A stretch of DNA of 64,000 bases from Alphaproteobacteria bacterium (GTDB lineage: Bacteria > Pseudomonadota > Alphaproteobacteria > Micropepsales > Micropepsaceae), in contig JACADY010000061.1 of NCBI GenBank assembly GCA_013389115.1, positions 62,001 through 126,000 of the forward strand. The letters are read 5' to 3'. The notes under the pieces are model-generated. The model saw only the letters and a program-made list of their open reading frames with translations. It did no database searches and was not told the DNA's origin. The position numbers and the translations under genes were made by a program. Shown here in pieces: positions 48,751 to 58,587 of this stretch (positions are counted from its first letter, which is position 1; every line of letters begins with the position of its first letter).

Positions 48751-49524
48751 ATGCGGCCATTGCCGCGGGAAACGACCTTGCACCTTGAGGTACGGGACTT
48801 GTCATCCTCTAAGACCCAGACGATGCGCGCGCGGCGACCAGCGCCATCCTCGACTGAGGCGAAGCGGCGCTATCATCATGGCGATCTGCGCGCGGCGCTC
48901 ATCGCCGAGGCGCTGTCGATCGCGGCAACGGAGGGGATCGAGAAGGTCAGCGTGCGCGAGGTTGCGCGGCGCGCCGGGGTTTCTCCTGGCGCGCCATTCC
49001 GGCATTTCGCAGACAAGACCGCGCTCATGACCGCCGTCGCTGAGGAAGCGATGGACCGGTTCCGGGCGGAAATCGATGCCGCGCTTGCCAAGGCCGATGC
49101 CGATGATCCGATCGCCGGTTTCAGGGCTGTCGGCCGCGCCTTCTTGTCATGGGCCATGCGCAATCCCACGCATTTCGCGATCATCTCCTCGCGGCAGGCG
49201 ATCGATTTTCCAGGCTCGCAGCGGCTCGTGAACCAAAACACTGCCATCCAGGAGCTGGTCGACCATCTGCTGCAAAAGGCGCTTTCCGCGGGCCGGCTGC
49301 GCAGCGGCGATACGCGGCTCGTCCAACTGGCGGGCCGTGCGCTCGTCTATGGGCTTGCGCGCATGTTCACGGACGGGCATTTCGAGAGCTGGCACGTGCC
49401 GGCCACCGAAGTCGAGACGCGCATGGAAGCGGTGCTCGACCTCGTCGTCGAAAGCCTCGCGAAGCCACCTTCCGACGCAACGACTAATCCAAATCCGCGA
49501 CCGCGGTCTCGGCGCCGCCCTTGA
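48751..49524 (+). CDS. TetR/AcrR-family transcriptional regulator
   Basis: Up to 257 aa. The N-terminal helix-turn-helix reads [49 protein letters not shown]. The remainder is a helical ligand-binding domain of the type with WHG-like C-terminus ([26 protein letters not shown]). The start is uncertain: ATG 48751 is the first in frame, while ATG 48823 would remove a non-conserved leader. It is divergent from the ferric-reductase-like gene, its probable target. Its 3' end overlaps the prfB 3' end by 41 bp. Confidence 0.86.
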   Translation: MRPLPRETTLHLEVRDLSSSKTQTMRARRPAPSSTEAKRRYHHGDLRAALIAEALSIAATEGIEKVSVREVARRAGVSPGAPFRHFADKTALMTAVAEEAMDRFRAEIDAALAKADADDPIAGFRAVGRAFLSWAMRNPTHFAIISSRQAIDFPGSQRLVNQNTAIQELVDHLLQKALSAGRLRSGDTRLVQLAGRALVYGLARMFTDGHFESWHVPATEVETRMEAVLDLVVESLAKPPSDATTNPNPRPRSRRRP

Positions 49525-50615
49525 GGCGCTGAGAAAGCGCGGCGGCCATAAAGGCATCGAGATCGCCGTCGAGCACATCCTGGGGCGAGAAATTCTCGAC
49601 CCCCGTGCGGAGATCCTTCACGAGCTGATAGGGCTGCAAGACATAGGAACGGATCTGATGGCCCCAGCCGATATCCGTCTTCTGCGCGTTCTGCGCATCG
49701 GTGGCGGCTTCGCGCTTTTCCAGCTCCAGCTCATAAAGCCGCGCGCGCAGCATGCCCCAGGCCGTCGAGCGGTTCTTGTGCTGGGAGCGATCGTTCTGGC
49801 ATTGCACGACAATGCCTGTTGCAAGATGCGTGATGCGCACGGCGGACTCGGTCTTGTTGACGTGCTGACCACCCGCGCCGCTTGCCCTATAGACGTCGAT
49901 GCGGACGTCCTTTTCCTGCACGTCGATCTCGATCGAGTCATCGACGACGGGATAGACCCAGACCGAGGCAAAGCTGGTGTGGCGGCGCGCGTTCGAATCA
50001 TAGGGCGAGATGCGCACCAGACGGTGCACGCCCGATTCCGTCTTCAGCCAACCATAGGCGTTCTCGCCACGCACAAGGATCGTCGCCGATTTGATGCCTG
50101 CTTCCTCGCCCGCGCTCTCCTCGATCAGCTCCCATTTGTGCCCGCGCGCCTCGGCCCAGCGCGTGTACATGCGCAGCAACATCGAGGCCCAATCCTGCGC
50201 CTCGGTACCGCCCGCGCCCGCGTGGATTTCAAGATAGGTGTCGTTGCCGTCGGCTTCGCCTGAGAGCAGCGATTGCAGTTCGGCGTCTTGAGCGCGCTTC
50301 GCGGCGTCGCGCAAAGCCGCCTCGGCTTCCTTCAAGAGATCGGCATCGCCCTCGGCCTCGGCAAGCTCGATCATCTCGCGCGCGTCATTGGCGTCGCGCT
50401 CAAGCGCCTGATAGCTGGATATGGCGGCATCGAGGCGATTGCGCTCGCGCATCAGTTTCTGCGCGGCTAAGGGATCGTTCCAGAGGGTCGGGTCTTCAGC
50501 CTTCGCGTTCAATTCCGCGAGGCGCTTCTGGGCCGTATCCCAGTCAAAGAGACCTCCTGAGCAGTCTCAGCGACTGCTCGATGGCGTTGGCATAGTCCTG
50601 CATTTCGGTGCGCAT
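49484..50615 (-). CDS. prfB: Peptide chain release factor 2 with programmed +1 frameshift
   Basis: RF2 recognises UGA and UAA. The ATG at 50615 opens a 23-codon frame ending ...LLRRSL, then CTT TGA C at 50544-50546. An AGGAGG Shine-Dalgarno-like element lies just upstream of the shift codon. This is the classic autoregulatory site: slow termination at UGA shifts the ribosome +1 into GAC. Reading on gives [18 protein letters not shown] and a 376-aa protein. The main frame has [19 protein letters not shown] and the GGQ motif in [19 protein letters not shown]. Confidence 0.96.
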
Positions 50616-50712
50616 GGGGGCAATGTCCCGTTCAATCTCGTCAGGGGCGCCGTGTCTCTCATACCCGTGGGGCGTTCCGCAAGGGGCATGTTGGCAGGGA
50701 CGGCGGGGCCTC

Positions 50713-53166
50713 TCAGTAAAGGCCGCCCGTGCCACTGCTTACCGTGCCCGTATCAACGGGGCGCTGCGCGGGGTCGCCGTTCTCGTCATAACGGGCCGCG
50801 TATTCGCCCTCGAGCAGGTCGGTGCCAGTGTCAGGGCCGGTGCCCGACTTGAAGGCTTCCATGATGGCCTTCGGGTCGCCCGAGCTTGTCGCCTTGCCGG
50901 TGAGGCGGTTGACGCGGATGAGCGTGATGCCGAGCGGCACGCGGAAGGGAACCGCTGGCTGATCGCCGATCGCCGCCTTCATGAAATCGCGGAACACAGG
51001 CGCCGCGATGCCGCCGCCCGTCTCGCCGTGGCCCATCGGCCGGGGCTGGTCGAAGCCCAGATAGACGCCGACGACGAGGTCGGGCGAGAAGCCGATGAAC
51101 CACGCGTCCTTTTCATCATTGGTGGTGCCCGTCTTGCCGGCGAGCGGCACGCCCACTTCCTTCACCGCAGTGCCGGTGCCGTAATTCACGACCCCTTCGA
51201 GCAGCGAGACGACCTGATAGGCGGTACGGGGGTCAAGCACTTCTTTACCGGGCGCGGCGAGGGCGGGTTCGGTCGAGCCAGACGTCCAGCCCGCCGCGCG
51301 GCAGCCGGGGCATTCGCGATTGTCATGGCGATAGATGGTCTTGCCGTGGCGGTCCTGAACGCGGTCGATGAAGGTCGGCTCGATCCGGCGGCCGCCATTG
51401 ACGAAGACGGCGTAGGCCGAGGTGAGCTCAATCAGCGTTGTATCGTTGGCGCCCAGCGACATCGAAAGCAGCGGTGGCATGGTGCGCGCCGCGCCAAGGC
51501 GCAGGGCATAGTCGACGACCTTCTCCATGCCGATGGCGTGCGCCATGCGCACCGTCATCAGGTTGCGCGATTTGGCCAGCCCCATGCGGAGGGTCGTCGG
51601 GCCGAGGAAGTCATCGGAATAGTTTTCGGGCTTCCACAAAGGCAGGCCCGGACCCTGCTCGATGACGAAGGGCGCGTCCATCACCTCGGACGAAGGCGTA
51701 TAGCCGCTGTCGAGCGCGGCGGCGTAGACGATGGGCTTGAAGGACGACCCCGTCTGGCGCATCGCCTGGGTGACGCGGTTGAACTCGCTCTGGAAGTAGG
51801 AGAAGCCGCCGACGGCGGCGAGCACACGGCCCGTATGCGGGTCCATGGCGACGAGACCGCCATTGACGCCCGGCACCTGGCGCAGGCCATAGGTGTCGCC
51901 GCTATCCCCGATGCGCTCGACATAAATGACATCGCCAACGGCCAGCACATCGGCAGCCGCCTTCACCTCCGGACCGCGCTCCTTGTCGGAAATGAAACGA
52001 CGCGCCCAGGTCAGCTCGGTCAATGGGATGATGCCCCTGCCCCCATCCTCAAAACCGATCAGGACGGACTGGTCGTCACGGATCTCCGTCGCGACCGCGA
52101 GGCGCCATTCGGTCACATCGCTGTAGCGCGGGACGGCCTTCAGCCGCTTTTCCCACTCATCGCCCAGCTCAATATGGGCGACGGGGCCTCGCCAGCCATG
52201 ACGGACGTCATAGCGCTCCAGTCCGTCGCGCAGGGCCTTGATCCCGATCCGCTGGAGCCGGGGGTCGATGGTCGAGCGGACGATAAGCCCGCCGTCGTAG
52301 AGGCTTTGCTCGCCATAACGCTGCATGATGATGCGGCGCACTTCCTCGGCGAAGTATTCGGCCTCGGCGGTCTGCGCGCCGACGGGCCTGAAGAACACGG
52401 TCAATTCCTGGTTGCGGGCCTGCTCCGCCTCGGAGCGAGAGACATAGCCGTTCTCCTCCATCTGGCCGATGACCCAATTGCGCCGCGCGATCGCGGCCTT
52501 TTTGCGGAAGATGGGGTGATAGGTGCTTGGCGCCTTGGGCAGCGCCGCGAGATAGGCGACCTCGGCCACGCTGAGCTCGTTGAGCGCCTTGTCGAAGTAG
52601 TTGAGCGCGGCGGCGGCGACGCCATAGGAGCCGTTGCCGAGATAGATCTCGTTCAAATAGAGCTCGAGGATCTTCTCCTTCGAATAGGCATCCTCGATGC
52701 GGAAGGCGAGCAGCGCCTCCTTTACCTTGCGATCGAACCTCACCTCGCCCGAGAGCAGAAAGTTCTTCGCCACCTGCTGGGTGATTGTCGATGCGCCCTC
52801 GAGCCTGCGGCCTTCCAGGTAGTTGAACACGTTGTCGAGCGCCGCGCGCACGATGCCCCACACATCGATGCCGGGATGGGTAAAGAAATTCTTGTCCTCG
52901 GCCGAGATGAAGGCCTGGATCACGCGGGGCGGAATGTCCTCATAAGGGACGAACAGACGCCGCTCACGTGCGAATTCGGCGATGAGGCTGCCGTCGCCCG
53001 CATGCACGCGGGTGGTGATCGGCGGCTCATATTTCTGCAAGGCCTGATAGTCGGGGAGCTCGGAAAGCAGCGAATAGACCCAGACGCCGACCGCAACGCC
53101 CGCGACGAGGCCCGCGACAGTCAACGCGCCCAGCAGATAGAGGAAGAGGCGGAGGAAAATGTTCAT
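50713..53166 (-). CDS. mrcA: Penicillin-binding protein 1A
   Basis: Bifunctional class A peptidoglycan synthase of about 817 aa. A short cytoplasmic N-terminus and transmembrane helix (LFLYLLGALTVAGLVAGVAVG) come first. The glycosyltransferase domain has SAEDKNFFTHPGIDVWG and GASTITQQVAKNFLL. An OB-like insert near DVLAVGDVIYVE is followed by the transpeptidase with TGSSFKPIVY (Ser nucleophile) and AGKTGTTNDEKDAW. The ATG at 53166 starts the typical MNIFLRLF; the frame is open to 53241. It follows amiC, giving a cell-wall pair. Confidence 0.95.
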   Translation of the reverse strand: MNIFLRLFLYLLGALTVAGLVAGVAVGVWVYSLLSELPDYQALQKYEPPITTRVHAGDGSLIAEFARERRLFVPYEDIPPRVIQAFISAEDKNFFTHPGIDVWGIVRAALDNVFNYLEGRRLEGASTITQQVAKNFLLSGEVRFDRKVKEALLAFRIEDAYSKEKILELYLNEIYLGNGSYGVAAAALNYFDKALNELSVAEVAYLAALPKAPSTYHPIFRKKAAIARRNWVIGQMEENGYVSRSEAEQARNQELTVFFRPVGAQTAEAEYFAEEVRRIIMQRYGEQSLYDGGLIVRSTIDPRLQRIGIKALRDGLERYDVRHGWRGPVAHIELGDEWEKRLKAVPRYSDVTEWRLAVATEIRDDQSVLIGFEDGGRGIIPLTELTWARRFISDKERGPEVKAAADVLAVGDVIYVERIGDSGDTYGLRQVPGVNGGLVAMDPHTGRVLAAVGGFSYFQSEFNRVTQAMRQTGSSFKPIVYAAALDSGYTPSSEVMDAPFVIEQGPGLPLWKPENYSDDFLGPTTLRMGLAKSRNLMTVRMAHAIGMEKVVDYALRLGAARTMPPLLSMSLGANDTTLIELTSAYAVFVNGGRRIEPTFIDRVQDRHGKTIYRHDNRECPGCRAAGWTSGSTEPALAAPGKEVLDPRTAYQVVSLLEGVVNYGTGTAVKEVGVPLAGKTGTTNDEKDAWFIGFSPDLVVGVYLGFDQPRPMGHGETGGGIAAPVFRDFMKAAIGDQPAVPFRVPLGITLIRVNRLTGKATSSGDPKAIMEAFKSGTGPDTGTDLLEGEYAARYDENGDPAQRPVDTGTVSSGTGGLY

Positions 53167-53274
53167 GGTGCTGCGCTCAAGAGCCCTCGGGCGGATTGTT
53201 GCCCCACCAGCCGCCTTTCCTTCCTTCTCATGGACAGGCAACGCATGTCCAGTCTGGAAGCAACAGTTTATGAG

Positions 53275-54624
53275 TCATTGGTTTCCAACCGATTCGGCCA
53301 TCCGCCGTATGGGTACGGGGATCACCTCGGCGGGCGGGGACGGAGGAGCCTCCGCGGGCGCCGCGGGCGTCACCCTTGCTGTGTCAAGAGATTCACGGCC
53401 GGCGAAATAATCGTCAATCGCGCGCACGAGCGCCGTCGAGAAACGCTTGCGATAAGAAGCGCTCGTCAGCTCTTTTTCATCCTTCGTGTTCGACAGGAAG
53501 CCCATCTCGACGAGAACGGAAGGGATATCGGGCGCCTTCAACACGATAAAGCCGGCCGCGCGCACAGGGCGGTCGAGCACGGCGATCTCGCGCGCAAATT
53601 GTGTCACCGCGCGATTGGCAATCGCGGTCGAGGCGTTAATCGTTTCCCGCTGGGCCAGGTCGATGAGGATCGTGCGCACTTCGCTGCTCTCGGCCGAGAG
53701 ATCCGCGCCATCGATGATATCGGCTGCGTTTTCCGCCTCGGCCAAGGCGGCAGCCTCGCGGTCGGAGGCCTTTTCAGAGAGCGTGTAAACCGAGACGCCC
53801 CTGATCTTGGGCTTGTTCTCGATCGCGTCGGCGTGGAGCGATATGAAGAGATCGCCATGGGCGCGGCGGGCCATGTCCACGCGCTCTCGCAGCTTGATGA
53901 ACACATCCGTCTCGCGGGTGAGCACGACCTCATAGCGCCCGGTCGCCAGCAGCGCGTCGCGCAGCGAGAGCGCGGCGGCAAGCACGACATCCTTTTCATA
54001 GGTGCCGGTCGCCCCCTTCGTGCCGGGATCCTTGCCGCCATGCCCGGGATCGATGACGATGACGGGCTTCTCGCGCCGGGGCTTGGCGGGCTTTGCATCC
54101 GCCCCCTCGATCAGCGTGGCTATGGCGTCCTTGGGCCAGCCGGCGCCGGCCAGAAAGACATCCGCCGACACGGGGCCGAGTTCGATCACGAGCCTTGCGC
54201 TCTCCGCGTTCTTGCCCGGAATGACATAGTGCTTGAGGACGGCGGCCGGCTTCCACAAATCCATCACGATTCGGGTGCGCCCGGCGGCAAAGCGGCCATA
54301 GCGATAGCCCTTGACGAGGCCTTGGCCGGTCAGGCCCGTATCGGCGGGAAGGCGCCACTCGGCCTCCGGCAGTTCGAGGACGATCCGGTAAGGATCGGCA
54401 AGCGAGAACACGCGGTATTCCGGCACGCCTGAGATTTCCATCACGAAGCGGGTGTGATCGGGATGCTCGCCAAGGCGCGCGGCGGAAATGATCAGCGGCT
54501 CCTGCGCCCTTGCGGAAGCGCCAAGATCCAACCCCATAAGGATGCCGGCCAGAACAAACAGGGATAGCAGGCGCCACAATCGCCCCTTCCCGCTCATGCC
54601 ACTCTTCGCGCGCGCAATTCTCAT
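53275..54624 (-). CDS. amiC: N-acetylmuramoyl-L-alanine amidase with AMIN domain
   Basis: About 449 aa. A signal peptide (LWRLLSLFVLAGILMGLDLGASARAQ) is followed by an AMIN domain that binds peptidoglycan (residues ~45-160) and an Amidase_3 domain. Zinc ligands fit IDPGHGGKDPGT, the Glu in TYEKDVVLAAAL and the His in FISLHADAIE; the catalytic Glu is in SVLVEMGFLSN. It cleaves stem peptides during septum splitting and is normally activated by EnvC/NlpD-type LytM proteins; an M23 protein lies 6 kb away. The start at 54624 follows AGGGGAT. The amiC symbol is by family resemblance. Confidence 0.92.
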   Translation of the reverse strand: MRIARAKSGMSGKGRLWRLLSLFVLAGILMGLDLGASARAQEPLIISAARLGEHPDHTRFVMEISGVPEYRVFSLADPYRIVLELPEAEWRLPADTGLTGQGLVKGYRYGRFAAGRTRIVMDLWKPAAVLKHYVIPGKNAESARLVIELGPVSADVFLAGAGWPKDAIATLIEGADAKPAKPRREKPVIVIDPGHGGKDPGTKGATGTYEKDVVLAAALSLRDALLATGRYEVVLTRETDVFIKLRERVDMARRAHGDLFISLHADAIENKPKIRGVSVYTLSEKASDREAAALAEAENAADIIDGADLSAESSEVRTILIDLAQRETINASTAIANRAVTQFAREIAVLDRPVRAAGFIVLKAPDIPSVLVEMGFLSNTKDEKELTSASYRKRFSTALVRAIDDYFAGRESLDTARVTPAAPAEAPPSPPAEVIPVPIRRMAESVGNQ

Positions 54625-55233
54625 ATCCCCTGCCTTCGTGCCCGCGCCAACGCGTTCGCGCTTCGGCATGGCCGTGTTGGGGGGACTCACCCCGCCGCCA
54701 TGCTCAAGATACTTACAATCACTAAACCTTGGTAAAAAGGCCGTTAAGACGTTACGGGTTGCCGTCGAGCCCGCTTAGACTTAAAAGGTCATTAACCCGC
54801 CGCATGCTGGTCTAGATCCGGCTCGCGGCGTGGCTTACGCTTGCGGTCCGGTACTTGTGGTCCAGCAGATGACAGCGCAACAGCACGTTCTGGGCGCGGG
54901 TCTTGAGCTTGAGGGAGGGGAGAGTTCCCCACCGACCACCCGGTCCGCCGCGGCCAATCTGATGACGGCTCCGATTAGTTGGATGCCCTATCAGCCAATC
55001 CTTATCGCCAATCCGGCGACGAGGCAGGAGTTCGAGCTTTATGATGTCTTTGCTGGCCTTTGCACCGCATCTTCCCACCGCTTCCGGCGCGATGCCGGGC
55101 GGCCTGCGGCGGCGGACCGGCACTCCTGCCTTCCCCATCAGCCATAGCCTGCGCGCGCTGCCACACGGTCGAGCGGCCCCTGCCGCTCCCGAAGCCCGTC
55201 ACGCGACGCGCGCGCACCAACAGGATCTTGTCT
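54625..55233. other. 609-bp region upstream of rne and amiC, probable rne leader
   Basis: It separates divergent amiC and rne. An AT-richer part near 54700-54795 (with TTAAAAGG and AACCTTGG) probably holds the two promoters. If so, rne has a leader of more than 400 nt. Short frames in it are not convincing genes. Long rne leaders mediate autoregulation in gammaproteobacteria; whether this one does is inference. Confidence 0.5.
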
Positions 55234-58200
55234 ATGCCAAAGAAAATGCTCATCGATGCAAGCCACCCGGAAGAAACCCGGGTCGTGATCGTCGAGGGAA
55301 ATCGCGTTGAAGATTTCGACTTCGAATCGCTCTCAATAAAGCCGCTCAAAGGGAACATCTATCTCGCAAAAGTGACCCGCGTGGAGCCCTCGCTCCAGGC
55401 CTGTTTCGTCGAATATGGCGGGAACCGGCACGGATTCCTCGCGTTCTCCGAAATCCATCCCGACTACTATCAAATCCCCGTCGCGGACCGTCAGGCCCTG
55501 CTTGCGGCCCAGCGCGAGGATGAGCGTTCGGCGGAGGTCGATGAGGAGCGCGGCGCACGGCGCGGCTCGCGGCGGCGCCGGGGCGGCCCGGAAAACCATG
55601 CCGAGGCCGCGCCTCACGCCGAGGCGGCCGAACTCCTGGCGGCGAGCCCTCAGGCAGAGGCGGATACGCCTTCTTCCCTCGAGGAAGGTGCAGCATTCGA
55701 AGCATCCGAGTTTCTCGATCTGCCCGATGCCGTGATGCCCGAGAACGGCAGCACGGTCGCCTCTGAGCCCCCGGCGCCTACGATGGCAATCGAGGTGGAT
55801 GAGGACGCGGCGCAAAGCCTCGCGTCTGAATCCTATGCGCCGGATGATTCGGGGTCCATCGCCGCGCCTTGGCCGATGGATGACCTGCAAGAAGACTCAC
55901 AAGAAAACGGTCCTGTCTCGACCCTCCCCGACCTGCAGGAGCCCCTGTCAGAGCCGGGCATCGAGGGGAATGTGCAGGAAATCAACCCCCCCCCCGATGA
56001 GATCGAATCGGTTGGCGGCGAGGACGATGAAGAAGACGATTTCGAAGAGAAGCCCGCACGCCGGCAGCCGCGGAACATCCGTCCCTACAAGATCCAGGAA
56101 GTCATCAAGCGGCGCCAGGTGATGCTGGTGCAGGTGGTGAAGGAGGAGCGCGGCAGCAAGGGCGCGGCGCTGACCACCTATCTCTCGCTCGCGGGGCGCT
56201 ATTGCGTGCTGATGCCCAATACGCCGCGCGGCGGCGGCATCAGCCGCAAGATCACGAACCAGTCCGACCGCAAGCGCCTGAAGGAAATCGTGAGCGATTT
56301 CGAAGTCCCCGAGGGCATGGGCGTCATCGTGCGCACGGCCGGGGCGGCGCGCACGCGGCCTGAAATCCGGCGCGACTATGAGTATCTGCTCCGGCTTTGG
56401 GAGAATATCCGCTCAGCCACGATGCGCTCGGCGGCGCCCTCCCTCATCTATGAGGAAGGCAATATCGTCAAACGCGCGATCAGGGACAATCTCTCCAAGG
56501 ATATCGATAGCGTGCTCGTCGAGGGCGCGGCGGGATACAGCGAGGCGCGCGACTTCATGCGCATGCTGCTTCCGGCGCAGGTCGACACAATCCAGCTCTA
56601 TCAGGAGCGCACGCCGCTCTTTCAGGCGTATCGCGTCGAGACGCAGCTCGATTCGATGTTCAACCCGCGCGTCCAGCTTCGCTCGGGCGGCTATATCGTC
56701 ATCAATGTGACGGAGGCCCTCGTCTCCATCGATGTGAACTCGGGCAAGGCAACGCGCGAGCACAATATCGAAGACACGGCGCTCAAGACCAATCTTGAGG
56801 CGTCGGAGGAAATCGCGCGGCAATTGCGCCTGCGCGACATGGCGGGCCTCATCGTCATCGACTTCATCGACATGGAGGAGAACCGCAACAACCGCGCCGT
56901 CGAAAAGCGGCTGAAGGACTGCCTTCGCCATGACCGCGCGCGCATCCAGGTGGGGCGGATCTCACCCTTCGGCCTCCTGGAAATGTCACGCCAGCGGCTG
57001 CGGCCGGGGATCCTTGAGGGTTCGACCGTGCCCTGCCCGCATTGCGCGGGAACGGGCATCATCCGCTCGGTCGAGAGCATGGCGCTGCGGGTCCTGCGCC
57101 AGATCGATGAGGAAGGCCACAAGGGGCGGGAGCGCCACCTGACCGTGCGCGTGCCCATGGAAGTGGCGATCTATCTCCTCAATCAGAAGCGCTTCGAGCT
57201 CTCGCAGGTGGAAGCGCGCTGGAGCCTTTCCGTCTATATCGAGACGAAGACGAACATGATCGGGGCCGACACCGAAATCGTCCCCGGTGTGCCGGAGAAC
57301 TACCGGCCGCGGCGGGTGGCGATCGAGGCCATGATCGGTCCTCAAACGGGCCTGGAAGCGCCGCTCGACGCCGCCCTCGAGGAGGCCGAGGAGGATGATC
57401 TCGAAGAGGTCGAGGTCGTGGACGATGCGGAGCGGGCCGAAGAGATGCGCGAAGAGGGCGATGACGCGCGCGAGCCGCGCCGCCGCCGGCGTCGGCGCCG
57501 TCGCGGACGCGGACGCGGAGAAGAGGGTCGCGGAGAAGAGGGGCGCGGTGAAGAGGGGCGCGGTGAAGAGGGGCGCGGCGAAGAGGTTCGCAGTGATGAG
57601 GCACACGAAGCGCCATTGTCGGCGGAGGGTGCCACCGCCGGTGAAGGCCTTGATACACAGGCCGGCGCGCTGCCTGAGAACGAGTTTGGCGGCGATCGGA
57701 CGCGCTTTGCCGACACGGATGACGCTGACGGCGAGGCCGGCGATGAGGATGACGCAGCTGGCGGCGCCTCGCTCGCGGGGGATGATGAGGGTGCCAATGG
57801 CGGCCGCCGGCGCCGCCGTGGACGGCGGGGCGGACGGCGCCATCGGCGCGGGGAAGGCGGGCCCCTGCCCGCGCCACGCGATCCCTTCACCGGGCCTGGC
57901 GATGGCGATGGTTCACCCGCGCCTGAAATGGCGGAGCTTGCGCCCGGGTTCGACGAGCCTCTGCCCGCGGATCGCGCGGTCGCGGCAGCGGGCGTCGAGC
58001 CACCCGTATCAGCAGGCGCCGCGGTCACACTCCTTGAACCCGTTACGCTGAGCGAAACACTCGCGGTCGCGGCGACGCGAGAAACCCCGCAGGACGAAGC
58101 GCTGATGCCTGTGATCGAACCCGCGAAACCGGAGCCGGCCGCGCCGCCCGCGGAACCGGTGAAGGAGCGCCCGACGATCGCCTCCTATTTCGGTTTCGGT

Positions 58201-58296
58201 GCCAAGCCCGCCGCTCCCGTCGAAGCCGGATCGCCGCCGCAAGCGGAGGACGAGGCTCGCCCGGCGCGGCGCGGATGGTGGCAGAAGAAGGACTAA
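55234..58296 (+). CDS. rne: Ribonuclease E
   Basis: Endoribonuclease and degradosome scaffold, 1020 aa. The start MPKKMLIDASHPEETRVVIVEGNRVEDFDFES is typical. The S1 domain is split by an acidic insertion of roughly 180 residues (about 90-275), an alphaproteobacterial feature. The catalytic region has VSIDVNSGKATREHNIEDTA and GLIVIDFIDMEE, with the metal-binding aspartates. The zinc link CPHC is at residues 601-604. The C-terminal part beyond about 700 is disordered, with Arg-rich blocks and acidic repeats that bind RNA and partners. A C10 tract lies in the insertion at 55986-55995. Confidence 0.95.
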   Translation: MPKKMLIDASHPEETRVVIVEGNRVEDFDFESLSIKPLKGNIYLAKVTRVEPSLQACFVEYGGNRHGFLAFSEIHPDYYQIPVADRQALLAAQREDERSAEVDEERGARRGSRRRRGGPENHAEAAPHAEAAELLAASPQAEADTPSSLEEGAAFEASEFLDLPDAVMPENGSTVASEPPAPTMAIEVDEDAAQSLASESYAPDDSGSIAAPWPMDDLQEDSQENGPVSTLPDLQEPLSEPGIEGNVQEINPPPDEIESVGGEDDEEDDFEEKPARRQPRNIRPYKIQEVIKRRQVMLVQVVKEERGSKGAALTTYLSLAGRYCVLMPNTPRGGGISRKITNQSDRKRLKEIVSDFEVPEGMGVIVRTAGAARTRPEIRRDYEYLLRLWENIRSATMRSAAPSLIYEEGNIVKRAIRDNLSKDIDSVLVEGAAGYSEARDFMRMLLPAQVDTIQLYQERTPLFQAYRVETQLDSMFNPRVQLRSGGYIVINVTEALVSIDVNSGKATREHNIEDTALKTNLEASEEIARQLRLRDMAGLIVIDFIDMEENRNNRAVEKRLKDCLRHDRARIQVGRISPFGLLEMSRQRLRPGILEGSTVPCPHCAGTGIIRSVESMALRVLRQIDEEGHKGRERHLTVRVPMEVAIYLLNQKRFELSQVEARWSLSVYIETKTNMIGADTEIVPGVPENYRPRRVAIEAMIGPQTGLEAPLDAALEEAEEDDLEEVEVVDDAERAEEMREEGDDAREPRRRRRRRRRGRGRGEEGRGEEGRGEEGRGEEGRGEEVRSDEAHEAPLSAEGATAGEGLDTQAGALPENEFGGDRTRFADTDDADGEAGDEDDAAGGASLAGDDEGANGGRRRRRGRRGGRRHRRGEGGPLPAPRDPFTGPGDGDGSPAPEMAELAPGFDEPLPADRAVAAAGVEPPVSAGAAVTLLEPVTLSETLAVAATRETPQDEALMPVIEPAKPEPAAPPAEPVKERPTIASYFGFGAKPAAPVEAGSPPQAEDEARPARRGWWQKKD
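55986..55995 (+). repeat. C10 homopolymer within rne
   Basis: Ten consecutive cytosines, read in frame as ...N-P-P-P-D within the acidic insertion of the S1 domain. A change of one base would truncate RNase E. It is also an error-prone spot for sequencing. Confidence 0.9.
57517..57591 (+). repeat. Five 15-bp tandem repeats within rne
   Basis: Five in-frame units of the type GGTGAAGAGGGGCGC, encoding G-E-E-G-R or a close variant (last unit G-E-E-V-R), at residues ~762-786. The three central units are nearly identical, which suggests recent copy-number change in the disordered scaffold region. Confidence 0.92.
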
Positions 58297-58300
58297 CGAC

Positions 58301-58345
58301 TGAGGCGCGGCGCCCTTTAGGATCTCCTCCGGAGGCGCCGCCTCA
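58301..58345 (+). terminator. GC-rich hairpin after rne, possible terminator
   Basis: TGAGGCGCGGCGCC (58301-58314) pairs with GGCGCCG-CCTCA (58334-58345) with a 2-nt bulge, 5 bp beyond the rne stop. There is no T-tract, so it may be a processing or Rho-linked 3' end. Confidence 0.5.
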
Positions 58346-58587
58346 CCCGCGTGAAAGCCCAGTACTTTCAAGCATTCCGCAAGTCCGCGCGCGAGCGCCG
58401 CGGACCGTCACCAATTTATGACAAGTGGCATTTGGGTCACGAGACGCCAATACAAGCGGCTCCACCTGCCACAGGGCTTTATGCTGGCCGAGGCCTCCCC
58501 TATCTCTGCTTTGACCGTGCCGCCTTGTTTTCAGCTTGTCTTGTCAGGGGAAGGCGGCGCGCTGGTCTCGCGCTCAAGGGGTGAACG

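Noticed and set aside
49484-50512. RF2 starting inside the downstream frame at 50512
   Set aside because: It would omit the conserved N-terminus and the standard frameshift signal.
50608-54432. Stop-free plus-strand frame of 1274 codons opposite mrcA and amiC
   Set aside because: It is antisense to two well-supported cell-wall genes, has Arg/Ala/His-rich composition typical of GC-rich shadow frames, and shows no family motif.
54830-55147. Small plus-strand gene in the rne leader
   Set aside because: The 105-codon frame has no ribosome binding site or recognisable motif and lies where an mRNA leader is expected.
57517-57591. CRISPR-like array
   Set aside because: The units are 15 bp, have no spacers, and are in frame inside rne.
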